Of a stretch of DNA of 64,000 nucleotides, positions 16,289 to 24,930 are shown piece after piece. The position numbers and the translations under genes were made by a program. Origin of the DNA: Trebonia sp963767685 (lineage in GTDB: Bacteria; Actinomycetota; Actinomycetes; Streptosporangiales; Streptosporangiaceae); assembly GCA_963767685.1 (NCBI GenBank), contig CAVYEZ010000013.1, forward strand, positions 124,001 to 188,000, written 5' to 3'. The stretch's first letter is position 1, and every line of letters begins with the position of its first letter. Under the pieces are notes generated by a model. It had not been told where the DNA came from, ran no database searches, and was given only the letters and a program-made list of their open reading frames with translations.

Positions 16289-18706
16289 TCACGACCTGGC
16301 TGGCACGGCGCTAAGCCGTCTGTTAAACGGCCCCGCCCTTGCCCCCGCCCGGAAGCCACCGGAAGCGGGCGGGGGAAGGGAGGCAGCCGCCACCGCTCGG
16401 GATAACAGCGTGAACTCGGCCGACCCGCGCCTCGCCCCGCCGGGGATGATCCGCCCGGCGTGCCAGGCCTGCCAGTCGCCGCCCTGGTCGTCAGCGGCGG
16501 CGGCCTCGACCCGGATCACGTCCCCCGCCCGGGTAGTGACGAACTCCCGGTCGCCGGGCGCGATGACCGTCGTCACCCGGGCCCCGTCGGGAATCTCGTA
16601 CAAGCGCAGCGTCACGCCGTCCGCGTAGTCGTAGTCCGGCCGGTCCTCGACGGCGCCCACCGGGATGACCGCACCCGGCCGCACCAGCAGCGGGACGCTC
16701 AGGAACCCGTGCCGCTCGGTGACCCAGCGCGGGCCGGTGACCTGCTCTCCGGTCAGGAAGTGCGTCCACGTGCCGTCCGGCACGTAATAAGACACCTCAC
16801 CGTCGGCCGACAGGACCGGCGCCACGAGCAGGTCGTCGCCGAGCATGTACTGGCGGTCCAGGTGCGTGCAGTTGGGGTCGTCGGGGAACTCCAGGGCCAT
16901 CGCCCGCATCATCGGGATCCCCTCCGCGGTCGCCTGGCCGGCCGCGCCGAGCAGGTACGGCATGAGCCGCAGCTTGAGCCTGGTGAACGTGCGCAGCACG
17001 TCCACCGCCTCCTCGTCGAACAACCACGGCACCCGGTAGGAGCCGCTGCCGTGCAGGCGGCTGTGGGAGGACAGCAGGCCGAACGCGATCCACCGCTTGT
17101 AGACCGCGGCGTCCGGCGTTCCCTCAAAGCCGCCGATGTCGTGGCTCCAGTAACCGAACCCGGACATGCCGAGCGACAGGCCACCGCGCAGCATCTGCGC
17201 CATCGCCGCGAACGTCGCGTCGCAGTCGCCGCCCCAGTGCACGGGGAACCGCTGCGACCCGACGGTGGCTGAGCGGGCGAACAGCACCGCCTCGCCGTCG
17301 CCGCGGCGCTTGCGCAGCAGCTCGAAGACGGTCTGGTTGTACAGGTAGGTGTAGTAATTGCGCATCCGGGCCGGGTCCGAGCCGTCGAAGTACTCGACGT
17401 CGTCGACCGGGATCCGCTCGCCGAAGTCCGACTTGAAGCAGTCCACGCCCATGGCGAGCAGCGCGTCGAGCTTGGCCGCGTACCAGTCGCGCGCCGCCGG
17501 GTTGGTGAAGTCGACCACGGCCATTCCCGGCTGCCACTGGTCGGTCTGCCAGACGTCGCCGGACGGCCGCCGCAGCAGGTAGCCCTGGGCCTTGCCCTCG
17601 TCGAACAGCGCCGACTGCTGCGCGATGTAGGGGTTGATCCAGACGCAGATCCGCAGGCCCCGGGCCTTGAGCCGGGCCAGCATGCCCGCCGGGTCGGGGA
17701 ACGTCCGCGGGTCCCACTCGAAGTCGCACCAGTGGAACTCGCGCATCCAGAACGTGTCGAAGTGGAAGACGGAAAGCGGCAGCCCGCGCTCGGCCATGCC
17801 GTCGATAAAGCTCGTGACCGTGGCCTCGTCGTAGGACGTGGTGAACGAAGTGGACAGCCACAGGCCGAACGACCAGGCGGGCAGCGCGGGCGGCCGCCCG
17901 GTCAGCGCGGTGTAGTTGCGCAGGACGGCCTTCGGCTCCGGCCCGTAGATGACCAGGTACTCGAGCGACTGCCCGGGCACGCTGAACTGCAGCCGGGAGA
18001 CCGCCTCGGAGTCGACCTCGAACGAGACCCGGCCCGGGTCGTTGACGAACACGCCGTAGCCGGCGTTGGTCAGGCAGAACGGGACGTTCTTGTACGCCTG
18101 CTCGCTGCCGGTCCCGCCGTCGGCGTTCCAGATGTCGACGACCTGGCCGTTCTTGACCAGCGGCCCGAACCGCTCGCCGAGGCCGTACACGGCGGCGCCC
18201 GGGCCGAGGCTGAGCTGCTCGCGCATGTAGTGCCTGCCGTCGGGGTAGCGGGCGTCGTCGGTGGTGCTCACGATCGCCGCGGCGCCCGCCTCGCTGGCGG
18301 TCAGCAGCCGGCCGCCCGCCAGGAACTCCAGCCGCCAGTCCGCGCCGCCCCGTACCCGCGCGGTCAGCGCCCCCGAGGTGAGCACCGCCCACTCGCCGTC
18401 GCGGAAGGACCGGGCCGTCGCCGGCCCGGTGTTTTCATCGAACGCGGTCTCCTCGAGCGCGAACGCGGGCGGGCGGTGCACCTGCCCGGTGAGGTGGGTG
18501 ATGCTCACGGCGATCACGTCCGGGGCGGGCGCGGTCAGCGTGAGCGTGATCATCGGCCCCTTGAGCAGGTCGCCGCGGTGCCTGATCCGACGGACCGCGG
18601 CCCGGACGGTGAGCGTGCCCGGGCCGGCCTCGGCGTCGAGCACCTCGACCGGGTGGAACGCCTCAACGCCGGGACGCAGCATCCAGCGGCCATCGGTGAA
18701 CTTCAT
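16289..18706 (-). CDS. GH31 alpha-xylosidase (YicI-like)
   Basis: An 805-residue cytoplasmic glycoside hydrolase family 31 enzyme predicted to release alpha-linked xylose from xyloglucan oligosaccharides such as isoprimeverose. The catalytic nucleophile is Asp427 in FKSDFGERIP, the YicI-type form, and the acid/base is Asp494 in HWGGDCDAT. An N-terminal beta-sandwich, the (beta/alpha)8 barrel (VFHFDTFWM, ICVWINPYIAQ, GFGYWSHDIGGFE) and C-terminal beta domains are all present. No signal peptide is seen. The last 35 residues read through a GC-rich hairpin and look unlike the family, so the natural stop may have been lost. It is the last gene of a sugar ABC-transporter operon, 27 bp after the MalG-type permease. 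Confidence 0.92.
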   Translation of the reverse strand: MKFTDGRWMLRPGVEAFHPVEVLDAEAGPGTLTVRAAVRRIRHRGDLLKGPMITLTLTAPAPDVIAVSITHLTGQVHRPPAFALEETAFDENTGPATARSFRDGEWAVLTSGALTARVRGGADWRLEFLAGGRLLTASEAGAAAIVSTTDDARYPDGRHYMREQLSLGPGAAVYGLGERFGPLVKNGQVVDIWNADGGTGSEQAYKNVPFCLTNAGYGVFVNDPGRVSFEVDSEAVSRLQFSVPGQSLEYLVIYGPEPKAVLRNYTALTGRPPALPAWSFGLWLSTSFTTSYDEATVTSFIDGMAERGLPLSVFHFDTFWMREFHWCDFEWDPRTFPDPAGMLARLKARGLRICVWINPYIAQQSALFDEGKAQGYLLRRPSGDVWQTDQWQPGMAVVDFTNPAARDWYAAKLDALLAMGVDCFKSDFGERIPVDDVEYFDGSDPARMRNYYTYLYNQTVFELLRKRRGDGEAVLFARSATVGSQRFPVHWGGDCDATFAAMAQMLRGGLSLGMSGFGYWSHDIGGFEGTPDAAVYKRWIAFGLLSSHSRLHGSGSYRVPWLFDEEAVDVLRTFTRLKLRLMPYLLGAAGQATAEGIPMMRAMALEFPDDPNCTHLDRQYMLGDDLLVAPVLSADGEVSYYVPDGTWTHFLTGEQVTGPRWVTERHGFLSVPLLVRPGAVIPVGAVEDRPDYDYADGVTLRLYEIPDGARVTTVIAPGDREFVTTRAGDVIRVEAAAADDQGGDWQAWHAGRIIPGGARRGSAEFTLLSRAVAAASLPPPASGGFRAGARAGPFNRRLSAVPARS
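16336..16380. terminator. Bidirectional hairpin between glpD and the GH31 gene
   Basis: CCCTTGCCCCCGCCC (16336-16350) pairs with GGGCGGGGGAAGGG (16366-16380) with one bulged G. The two genes converge here, so the hairpin can end both transcripts. It lies inside the annotated 3' end of the GH31 reading frame. Confidence 0.6.
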
Positions 18707-18733
18707 GCGGGGAGTCTGCCTTTCCTGTCCTGG

Positions 18734-19636
18734 TTACCTGATGGCACCGACGGTGACGCCGCGGGTCAGCGTCCGCTGGAAGATAAGGAAGAAGATGATG
18801 GTGGGGAACACCCCGAGCAGCGCGGCGCCGCTGGTAGTGAGCGGGTTCATGATGTGCTGGCCCTGCAGCGTGCCGAGCGCGACGGGCACGGTCTGGTTCT
18901 GGTTCGAGACCAGGAAGACCAGCGGCAGGAAGAACTCGTTCCAGGTCCAGATGAAGAAGAACACGAGCAGGACGCCCAGCGTGGGCCGGCTGACCGGCAC
19001 GACGACCCGCCACAGGATGCGGGCCCGTCCCGCCCCGTCCATCCGCGCCGCCTCGAGCAGCTCGCTCGGGAACGTGCTCAGCACCGACGACAGCAGGTAG
19101 GTGCCGAACGCCGCCTGGATGACGGTGAAGATGATGATCACGGACAGCTGGGTGTCGTAGAGGCCGAACTCCTTCGCCAGGTCGTACAGCGGGTAGACCA
19201 GGCCTTCCTGCGGCAGGAAGTTCGCGATGAGGAACGCGCCGAGGATCCAGGTCCGGCCCTTCACCCGCCCGATCCCGAGGGCGTAGGCGTTCAGTATCGA
19301 CAGCAGCACCGCCAGGACGCAGACCGAGCCGCTGATCAGGATGCTGTTCCACAGCGCCCGGCCGAAGTCGGCGGTGTCCCAGAAGGTCGAGATCCCCCCG
19401 GTGTAGAAGCCGTCGGGGAAGCTCAGCGGCCCGTGCGCGGAGTACTGCGCCGGCGGCTTGAACGCGTTCAGCGCGATCAGCGCGAACGGGATCAGGATGA
19501 CGACGGCGACGACGACCACCGCGGTCAGCGTCAGCCAGGCGGCCGGGCCCCTGCGCTTGGCTAGCCGGTGGCGCTCCGGCTTGCCCCGCGTCACCTCGCC
19601 GCCGGCCGGCCGGGTGCGAGTCAGTGGGGCGCTCAT
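18734..19636 (-). CDS. Sugar ABC transporter permease, MalG type
   Basis: A 300-residue inner-membrane permease with six membrane segments. The cytoplasmic EAA loop reads ELLEAARMDGAGRARILWRV, which couples to an ATPase; none is encoded in the operon, so a shared MsiK-type ATPase elsewhere is likely. The C terminus GVTVGAIR is typical for the family. It lies between the MalF-type permease (73 bp upstream) and the GH31 gene. Substrate is inferred as an alpha-xylosyl oligosaccharide from that neighbour. Confidence 0.92.
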   Translation of the reverse strand: MSAPLTRTRPAGGEVTRGKPERHRLAKRRGPAAWLTLTAVVVVAVVILIPFALIALNAFKPPAQYSAHGPLSFPDGFYTGGISTFWDTADFGRALWNSILISGSVCVLAVLLSILNAYALGIGRVKGRTWILGAFLIANFLPQEGLVYPLYDLAKEFGLYDTQLSVIIIFTVIQAAFGTYLLSSVLSTFPSELLEAARMDGAGRARILWRVVVPVSRPTLGVLLVFFFIWTWNEFFLPLVFLVSNQNQTVPVALGTLQGQHIMNPLTTSGAALLGVFPTIIFFLIFQRTLTRGVTVGAIR

Positions 19637-19709
19637 GAGGCCCCCTCGCTGGCGCTCGGAGTCCGCATTCGCGGACGCACTGTGCTTGCCGATTCGCTCG
19701 CAAGCTCGC

Positions 19710-20684
19710 TCATAGGGCGTGCCTGCGCTGCAGCCAGAGGAACATCACGGACACCGCCAGGATGATCAGTGTCATCACGGTCGCGATCGCGGAGCCGTAG
19801 CCGACGTCGAGGTTGGTGAAGAAGCTCTGGTACGAGTAGTACGACGGCACCTGGGTCGCCACCCCGGGACCGCCGGTGGTCAGCGCGTAGATCCAGCCGA
19901 ACGCCCGCAGCGACGCGACGGTGCAGGTCAGCAGCACGACGTAGATCTCCGGCCGGATCTGCGGCACGGTGACCCGCCACAGCCGCTGCCGCCACGTCGC
20001 GCCGTCGATCTCGGCCGCCTCGCCGAGCGCGGGGTCGGTCCGCTGCAGTGCCGCCATGAAGATCACCACCGGGTAGCCGAGCTGGAACCAGACGAGGACC
20101 GCCATCACGGTCAGCAGCGCGCTGTTCGGGTCGCCGAGCAGGTCGTGCGCGAGGAAGCCGAGGCCTACGTCGCGGAGCGCGACGTTCAGCGCGCCGTACT
20201 GCGGGTCGAGGATCCAGCCCCAGACGATCGCGGCCACGATGATCGGCAGCACCTGCGGCAGGTAGATGCAGGCGCGCAGGATGCTCGCCGTCCGCGGGCT
20301 GAACCGCTTGGCGATCACGTCGAACAGGGCGGCGGCGACCAGCAGCCCGACCACGGTCGGGATGACCGCCATCGCGGCGACAAGCGCCAGGCTGTGCCAC
20401 ATCGACGCCCAGAACTCCGAGTCGTGGATGAGCTGCCGGTAGTTCGCGAGCCCGGCCCACTGCCTTGGTCCCACCCCGGTCCAGTTGGTGAAGCTGGTGT
20501 ACACGTTCATCACCAGCGGGATCGCGATCACGATGGTGAACAGCACCGTCGCCGGCAGCAGGTAGGTCAGGTAGGCGGCGGTGCGCGCCCCGGCCCCGCG
20601 GGTCCCGCTGTTGCGGGCCCGCGGGCCGGACCTCCGTCGCCGTGCGACTGCGGTCCCAGTGTTGGCCAGCACAGGGTTAGCCAA
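19710..20684 (-). CDS. Sugar ABC transporter permease, MalF type
   Basis: A 324-residue permease with six membrane segments after a basic N terminus (residues 14-30). The EAA loop is LGEAAEIDGATWRQRLWRV. The start ATG at 20684 overlaps the 3' end of the solute-binding protein gene by 8 bp, which indicates translational coupling. With the MalG-type protein it would form the heterodimeric channel of a CUT1 oligosaccharide importer. Confidence 0.92.
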   Translation of the reverse strand: MANPVLANTGTAVARRRRSGPRARNSGTRGAGARTAAYLTYLLPATVLFTIVIAIPLVMNVYTSFTNWTGVGPRQWAGLANYRQLIHDSEFWASMWHSLALVAAMAVIPTVVGLLVAAALFDVIAKRFSPRTASILRACIYLPQVLPIIVAAIVWGWILDPQYGALNVALRDVGLGFLAHDLLGDPNSALLTVMAVLVWFQLGYPVVIFMAALQRTDPALGEAAEIDGATWRQRLWRVTVPQIRPEIYVVLLTCTVASLRAFGWIYALTTGGPGVATQVPSYYSYQSFFTNLDVGYGSAIATVMTLIILAVSVMFLWLQRRHAL

Positions 20685-21986
20685 GGCTGGAGACGTACTG
20701 GTCGTAGTTGCTCTGCAGCGTGCCCAGGACCCCGTTCGCGCTCGCCCCGTTCATCAGGTCCTGGGTCTGCGCGAGCAGCGTGTTGTAGAAGCTGGGGGTC
20801 GGCCAGTCGGGGTAGTAGGCCAGCCCGTTGTCGTTGGCCAGGGTCTGGAAATTCTGGATCAGCTGCACGTTGAGCGGGTTGGTCACGCCCGCGGTGCTGG
20901 CCGTGACCGGCACCGCGCCGTTGTTGGCCAGGAGCTTCTGCACGTCCGGCTGGAGCGTGTCGTTGATGAAGTCGTAGGCGAGCTGCTTGTTCGCGGCGTT
21001 CTTCGGCACCACGAACAGGTTGCCGCCGGAGCCGGCGTTGAGCGTGTTGCCCGGCCACAGGAACGAGCCCCAGCTGAAGTTCTTGATCTCGCTTTCGAAC
21101 GTGCCCGCCCACCAGCTGCCGGACATCAGCATCGGGTTCTTGCCGGTCTCGAAGTCGTTGCCCGCCTGGGTGGCGGTCAGGCCCACCGAGTCCTTGGCGA
21201 TGTAGCCCTTCGTGACCCAGTCCTGGAACGTGCTCACCGCGTTGGTCCAGGCAGCGTCGTGGAAGTTGACCGAGCCGGTGTACCGCTCGTAGTTCTGCAC
21301 CTGCTGCGGGGTGGACTGGCTCAGCTCCATCTCGTACAGGTACTGCATCGCCATGTAGTCGTCGCCCGCGTTCGCGAACGGGGTGACGCCGGCCTTGACG
21401 AACTTGGCCATCGCCGCCGTCAGCTGCGCCATCGTCGTCGGCACGGCGATTCCGTACTTCGCGAACATGCCCTTGTTGTAGTAGACCGTCAGGTACTCGG
21501 CGTAGTCGGATACGCCGTACCACTCGCCCGAGCCCATCACGCCCTTGGGGCTGTACTTGGCGGTGACCTGCAGGCTGGGACCGAGCAGCTTGTCCCAGCC
21601 GTACTTGGTCGCCTCCGGCGTGAGGTCGGTGAGCAGGCCCTGCTTGGACAGCAGGCCGGTGGTGGCGTCGCCCTTGTTGTACTCCATGACGTCGGGGACG
21701 TCGGAGGAGTTCAGGATCATCGAGGCGTTCTGCTGCATCTGGTTGAAGCTCTTCAGCGAGAACTGCACCGTCACGCCGGGGTGCTGCTTCTTGAAGTCGG
21801 AGATGGCCTGGTCCCAGGCGATCTGGTAGGCGCTTCCCGGGCCCTCGTACCACCAGACCTTGAGTACTTTCGACGACGACGACGACGCGGTGCCGCCGCC
21901 GCCATGCTGCTGCTGCCGCAGGCGGCCAGGCTGCCCGCCAGGGCTACGAGGGCCGCGATGAGCAGGCCCGCTGATTTTCTCGGCAT
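20677..21986 (-). CDS. Sugar-binding lipoprotein of ABC transporter, frameshifted near the lipobox
   Basis: A family 1 extracellular solute-binding protein, about 435 residues when bridged. The signal peptide MPRKSAGLLIAALVALAG with lipobox LAAC (Cys23) starts at 21986 behind AGAGGAT, but its frame runs out into an arginine run. The mature domain (KVLKVWWYEGPGSAYQIAW, then WWAGTFESEIKNFSWG and WPTPSFYNTLLAQT) lies one frame away. The switch is in the AGC/GGC repeats near 21895-21915; one inserted base would join them as a Ser/Gly linker. As written the gene cannot make an exported protein unless recoded. It heads the transporter-xylosidase operon, below a LacI-type operator. Confidence 0.85.
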
Positions 21987-22019
21987 GGGAATCCTCTCGA
22001 ACGTTGAGGGGCGTCCAGT

Positions 22020-22031
22020 CGAAGCGCTTCG
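22020..22031. promoter_or_regulatory. LacI-type operator upstream of the sugar transporter operon
   Basis: CGAAGCGCTTCG is a perfect 12-bp palindrome, 34 bp upstream of the binding-protein start. A 17-bp sequence including it (CCAGTCGAAGCGCTTCG) recurs exactly upstream of the lacI-type gene at 23192-23208, so both units share the same repressor. Confidence 0.85.
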
Positions 22032-22042
22032 CTATGACGTGG

Positions 22043-22071
22043 AGACTAGGCCAGCGCAGCGCACGTTGCAA
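22043..22071 (-). promoter_or_regulatory. Candidate sigma-70-type promoter of the sugar operon
   Basis: Reading the minus strand, TTGCAA (22066-22071) is followed after exactly 17 bp by TAGTCT (22043-22048). Transcription would start near 22036, placing the operator at about +5 to +16, a classic repression position. Confidence 0.5.
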
Positions 22072-22135
22072 GAGTGTTAACGCAGTAAATTAGGCTACGG
22101 AATCGCATCGACGACGATTCCCGCCGAACCGGTCG

Positions 22136-23167
22136 TCAGCCGAGCTCCCCGGCCAGCACGCCGGCGGACGCGGGCCCGGTGCTGCCGCGGACCCGCAACG
22201 TCGGGGGGATCAGCACGACCTCCCCGGCGCCGCCGTCGGCCAGCCGGCTCATGAGCAGCTCCACGGCGCGCGCGCCAAGCTCGGCGGCCGGCAAGTTCAC
22301 GGAGGTGAGCCGCGGCGATGTCTGCTCGGCGATCTGGTCGGGGCACACGGCGGCGATCGACACGTCCTCGGGGACGATCCGGCCGGTGGTGCGCAGCAGG
22401 CTGAGCAGCGGCGGGATGACCGCCTCGTTCTGCACGATCAGGCCGGTGGTACGGGGCCGCTCCTCCAGGATCCTGGCCAGCACGCCCGCCGCGGCCTCGT
22501 AGCTGCCGCCGCACGGCCGGTGCACCAGGCTCATGCCGGCCTCGGCGGCGGCGGCGCGTATCCCGCGCAGCGTGCGCTCGGCGAAGCCGACATGCCGCTG
22601 GTAGATCCCCTCCGCCTCGCCGATGAACGCCACCTCGCGGTGCCCGAGCCCCGCCAGGTGCTCAACGCACAGCCGGCCCGCCTGCGCGAAGTCGAGGTCG
22701 ACGCAGTCCAGCCCGGCCGGGTCGGCGGGCACCCCGATGAGCACCGCGTCAACGCCGGTCTGCCTGACCATGGCGATGCGCTCGTCTTCCATCCCGACGT
22801 CGGTGAGGATCACCGCGTCCGCCCGCGCGCTCGTCGCGACCCGCCTGATCCCCTCGGGTCCCTCGTCGTTGGTCAGCAGCAGCACGTCGTAGCCGAACCG
22901 CCTGGCCATCGTGGTCACCGCGATCGCGATGTCCATCATGACCGGCACGTACAGGTCCCGGCCAAGGGGGATGACGAGCGCGAGGACGTTGGACTTCGCG
23001 CTTGCGAGGGCCCGGGCGCCGGCGTGCGGCTGGTACCCGAGCAGCTTGATGCTCTGCGCTACCCGCTCCCTGGTCTCCTCGGACACCGGGCGCTTGCCGC
23101 TGAGCACGTAGGACACGGTGCTGGCGGCGACCCCAGCGTGCCTGGCCACGTCGGCAAGCGTCGCCAT
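22136..23167 (-). CDS. LacI-family transcriptional repressor
   Basis: A 343-residue regulator with an N-terminal LacI HTH (MATLADVARHAGVAASTVSYVLSG), hinge ARALASAKSNVLALVIP and a periplasmic-binding-like effector domain (VGMEDERIAMV, GVPADPAGLDCVDLDFAQAG, PRLTSVNLPAAELG). It lies upstream of, and on the same strand as, the sugar transporter-xylosidase operon. An identical operator precedes this gene and the operon, so it most likely represses both and is relieved by a sugar such as a xylosyl oligosaccharide. Confidence 0.93.
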   Translation of the reverse strand: MATLADVARHAGVAASTVSYVLSGKRPVSEETRERVAQSIKLLGYQPHAGARALASAKSNVLALVIPLGRDLYVPVMMDIAIAVTTMARRFGYDVLLLTNDEGPEGIRRVATSARADAVILTDVGMEDERIAMVRQTGVDAVLIGVPADPAGLDCVDLDFAQAGRLCVEHLAGLGHREVAFIGEAEGIYQRHVGFAERTLRGIRAAAAEAGMSLVHRPCGGSYEAAAGVLARILEERPRTTGLIVQNEAVIPPLLSLLRTTGRIVPEDVSIAAVCPDQIAEQTSPRLTSVNLPAAELGARAVELLMSRLADGGAGEVVLIPPTLRVRGSTGPASAGVLAGELG

Positions 23168-23196
23168 CCCATACCTCCCGGAGTTCCCCCACCAGT

Positions 23197-23208
23197 CGAA
23201 GCGCTTCG
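23197..23208. promoter_or_regulatory. LacI-type operator upstream of the lacI-family gene
   Basis: Second copy of the palindrome CGAAGCGCTTCG, 30 bp upstream of the repressor start codon and embedded in the same 17-bp sequence as the first copy. This indicates autoregulation. Confidence 0.85.
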
Positions 23209-23281
23209 GTCAGGGTATGCCATCACGGCGGCCACCAGAAAGTAGCGCACTGGGTAGCATACTGCGTATAACCAGGCCGGC

Positions 23282-23455
23282 GGCGTGGAACGACCCGGCG
23301 CGGAGCCGCAGTGGCTAAGGTCGCGGACCGCGCTCGGGCGCTGGGGGCGGCCGACGGAAATCGCCGGCGTCGTGGTCTTCCTGGCCAGCGACTCCGCGTC
23401 GTTCGTCACCGGGCAGACCATCGCGGTCGACGGCGGCCTCACCGCGAGGTTCTAG
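23282..23455 (+). pseudogene. 3' fragment of a short-chain dehydrogenase/reductase gene
   Basis: The frame ending in TAG at 23455 reads PQWLRSRTALGRWGRPTEIA, VVVFLASDSASFVTGQTIAV and DGG, the unmistakable C-terminal quarter of an SDR oxidoreductase. Nothing upstream encodes the Rossmann fold or the catalytic Tyr-x3-Lys, and no start codon with a ribosome-binding site is present. It is a remnant next to other truncated genes. Confidence 0.85.
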
Positions 23456-23490
23456 GTGAGAAGGAAAGAGCCTGATCCCGCGCGGACGCC

Positions 23491-24336
23491 TCACTCACCG
23501 GTTGCCGCCCTCGGGACCGGCGGCAGCAGGGTCACCGAGATCAGCAGCGCCACGAGCGCGAAGGCCGCGCCCGCGGCGAAGCCGTCATGGAACACGGCGA
23601 CCCTGGCCGCCTCGATCAGCCGCGGGCTGCCATGGGCGGCGACGGTCAGCGACGCGACCCGGCGGAACGCGAACGTCGCCGCGACCGCTACCCCGAGCGC
23701 GCCGCCCGCCTCCTGGCTGGTGTTGATCAGCCCGGCGGCCAGGCCGGCCCGCTCGGCGGGCACGCCCGCCTGCGCGGCGATCTGCAACGGGACGAAGGAC
23801 AGGCCCATCCCGAGGCCGATCATCAGGAAAGGCGGCAGGATCCCCGCCGGGTAGCTGGCGCCGGCGGGCAGCAGGGCCATGAGCACCAGGCCGACCGCGA
23901 CGAGCAGGAGCCCGGTGGCCAGCAGGGCCCGGGCCGGCACCCGGGCTACGGCGTTCGACGCGATCCCGGCGCCGACGGCGACGACGGCGGTGATCGGCAC
24001 GTACGCGAGCCCGGCCCGCAGCGGGTTGTAGCCGAGGACCTGCTGCATGAACAGGCTGGTGAAGAAGAACAGCGTCACGACCGCCCCGAGCATGAAGACG
24101 GTGGCGACGTTGGCGTACCGCAGCGTCGGCGACCTGAAGATCGCGAACGGCAGCAGGGGCGCCGCCGCCCGCCGCTCGATGGCGGCGAACGCGGCGAGGA
24201 AGACGGCGGCGGCGGTCAGGCTGGTGATCACCATCGAGCTGCCCCAGCCGCGGCCGATCGCGTCGTCGAGCCCGTAGATCAGTGCCAGCAGGACCGCCGT
24301 CAGCGCCGCGGCGCCGCCGACGTCGAACCGGCGGTG
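23491..24336 (-). pseudogene. MFS (DHA2-type) exporter, N-terminal half deleted
   Basis: The reading frame from about 24336 to the stop at 23491 matches the second half of a 14-segment drug exporter: RRFDVGGAAALTAVLLALIYG, then ERRAAAPLLPFAIFRSPTLR, MQQVLGYNPLRAGLAYVP, and GLINTSQEAGGALGVAVAAT near the end. Sequence upstream of RRFDVGG on this strand has no transporter similarity and instead encodes, on the other strand, a truncated HxlR regulator. About seven membrane segments and motif A are missing, so the product cannot work as an exporter. Confidence 0.88.
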
Positions 24337-24343
24337 GCTGCCG

Positions 24344-24631
24344 CTGCACCTGAACGGGCGCGGCCGGCAGCGCTTCAGCGACCTGCGGGACCTCGTCGAC
24401 GGCATCACCGCGAAGGTGCTGACGCAGCGCCTGCGCCAGCTCGAGCGGGACGGGCTCGTCTCGCGCACCATGCACGCCGAGATCCCGCCGCGCGTTGAAT
24501 ACGAGATCACCGACCTCGGCCGCAGCCTCGCCCCCGTCTTCGCGTCGCTCGTCACCTGGTCAGATGGCCACCTGGCGGACGTCGCCCAGGCCAGGAGGGA
24601 CTACGACGACAGCGGCAAGCCGCTGCCCTGA
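24344..24631 (+). pseudogene. HxlR-type regulator, N terminus deleted
   Basis: The frame from 24344 reads LHLNGRGRQRFSDLRDLV, then ITAKVLTQRLRQLERDGLVS, EIPPRVEYEITDLGRSLAPV and a C-terminal YDDSGKPLP. This is the wing and C-terminal part of an HxlR winged-helix regulator. The initial 20-30 residues, including the start, are absent and the sequence abuts the truncated MFS gene on the other strand. A start at 24416 is possible but would omit the recognition helix. Confidence 0.85.
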
Positions 24632-24640
24632 CCCGCCCGG

Positions 24641-24909
24641 TCACGTCCGTGCCTGAACCTTTGGCCGGGCGCGCGAGGCCTCGCCCTCGGCCGCGCCGAG
24701 GCGCGTGCGCCGGTTGTCGCGGGCTGACGCGGCGGCAGCCGCGGCGAGCACCACGGTGATGAACGCGGGCGCCGACCAGGCCGGGAGCTCCCACACGTCG
24801 GCGAGCAGCAGCTTGACCGCCACGCCGCCGAGGATGACGGCCAGGCCGGGCCGCAGGTAGCGGAGCCTGCCCGCCGCCCCGGTGAGCAGGAAGTACAGCT
24901 GGCCCCCGT
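24641..24909 (-). pseudogene. 3' fragment of a TerC-family membrane protein gene
   Basis: Residues GQLYFLLTGAAGRLRYLRPG followed by AVILGGVAVKLLLADVWELP and a final hydrophobic helix match the C-terminal two segments of TerC/Alx-type integral membrane proteins. The N-terminal six or so segments are missing: sequence upstream belongs to the adjacent stress-protein gene. It has no credible start. Confidence 0.75.
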
Positions 24910-24930
24910 CCGGCCGCCTGGCCCGGCGGG

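Noticed and set aside
17732..19564. 610-codon plus-strand open frame opposite the GH31 and permease genes
   Set aside because: Repetitive Arg/Gly/Glu/Asp composition; the minus-strand genes have catalytic and EAA motifs.
21890..21920. Programmed -1 ribosomal frameshift in the sugar-binding protein gene
   Set aside because: There is no X-XXY-YYZ slippery heptamer; the site is a run of AGC/GGC triplets, better explained by an indel.
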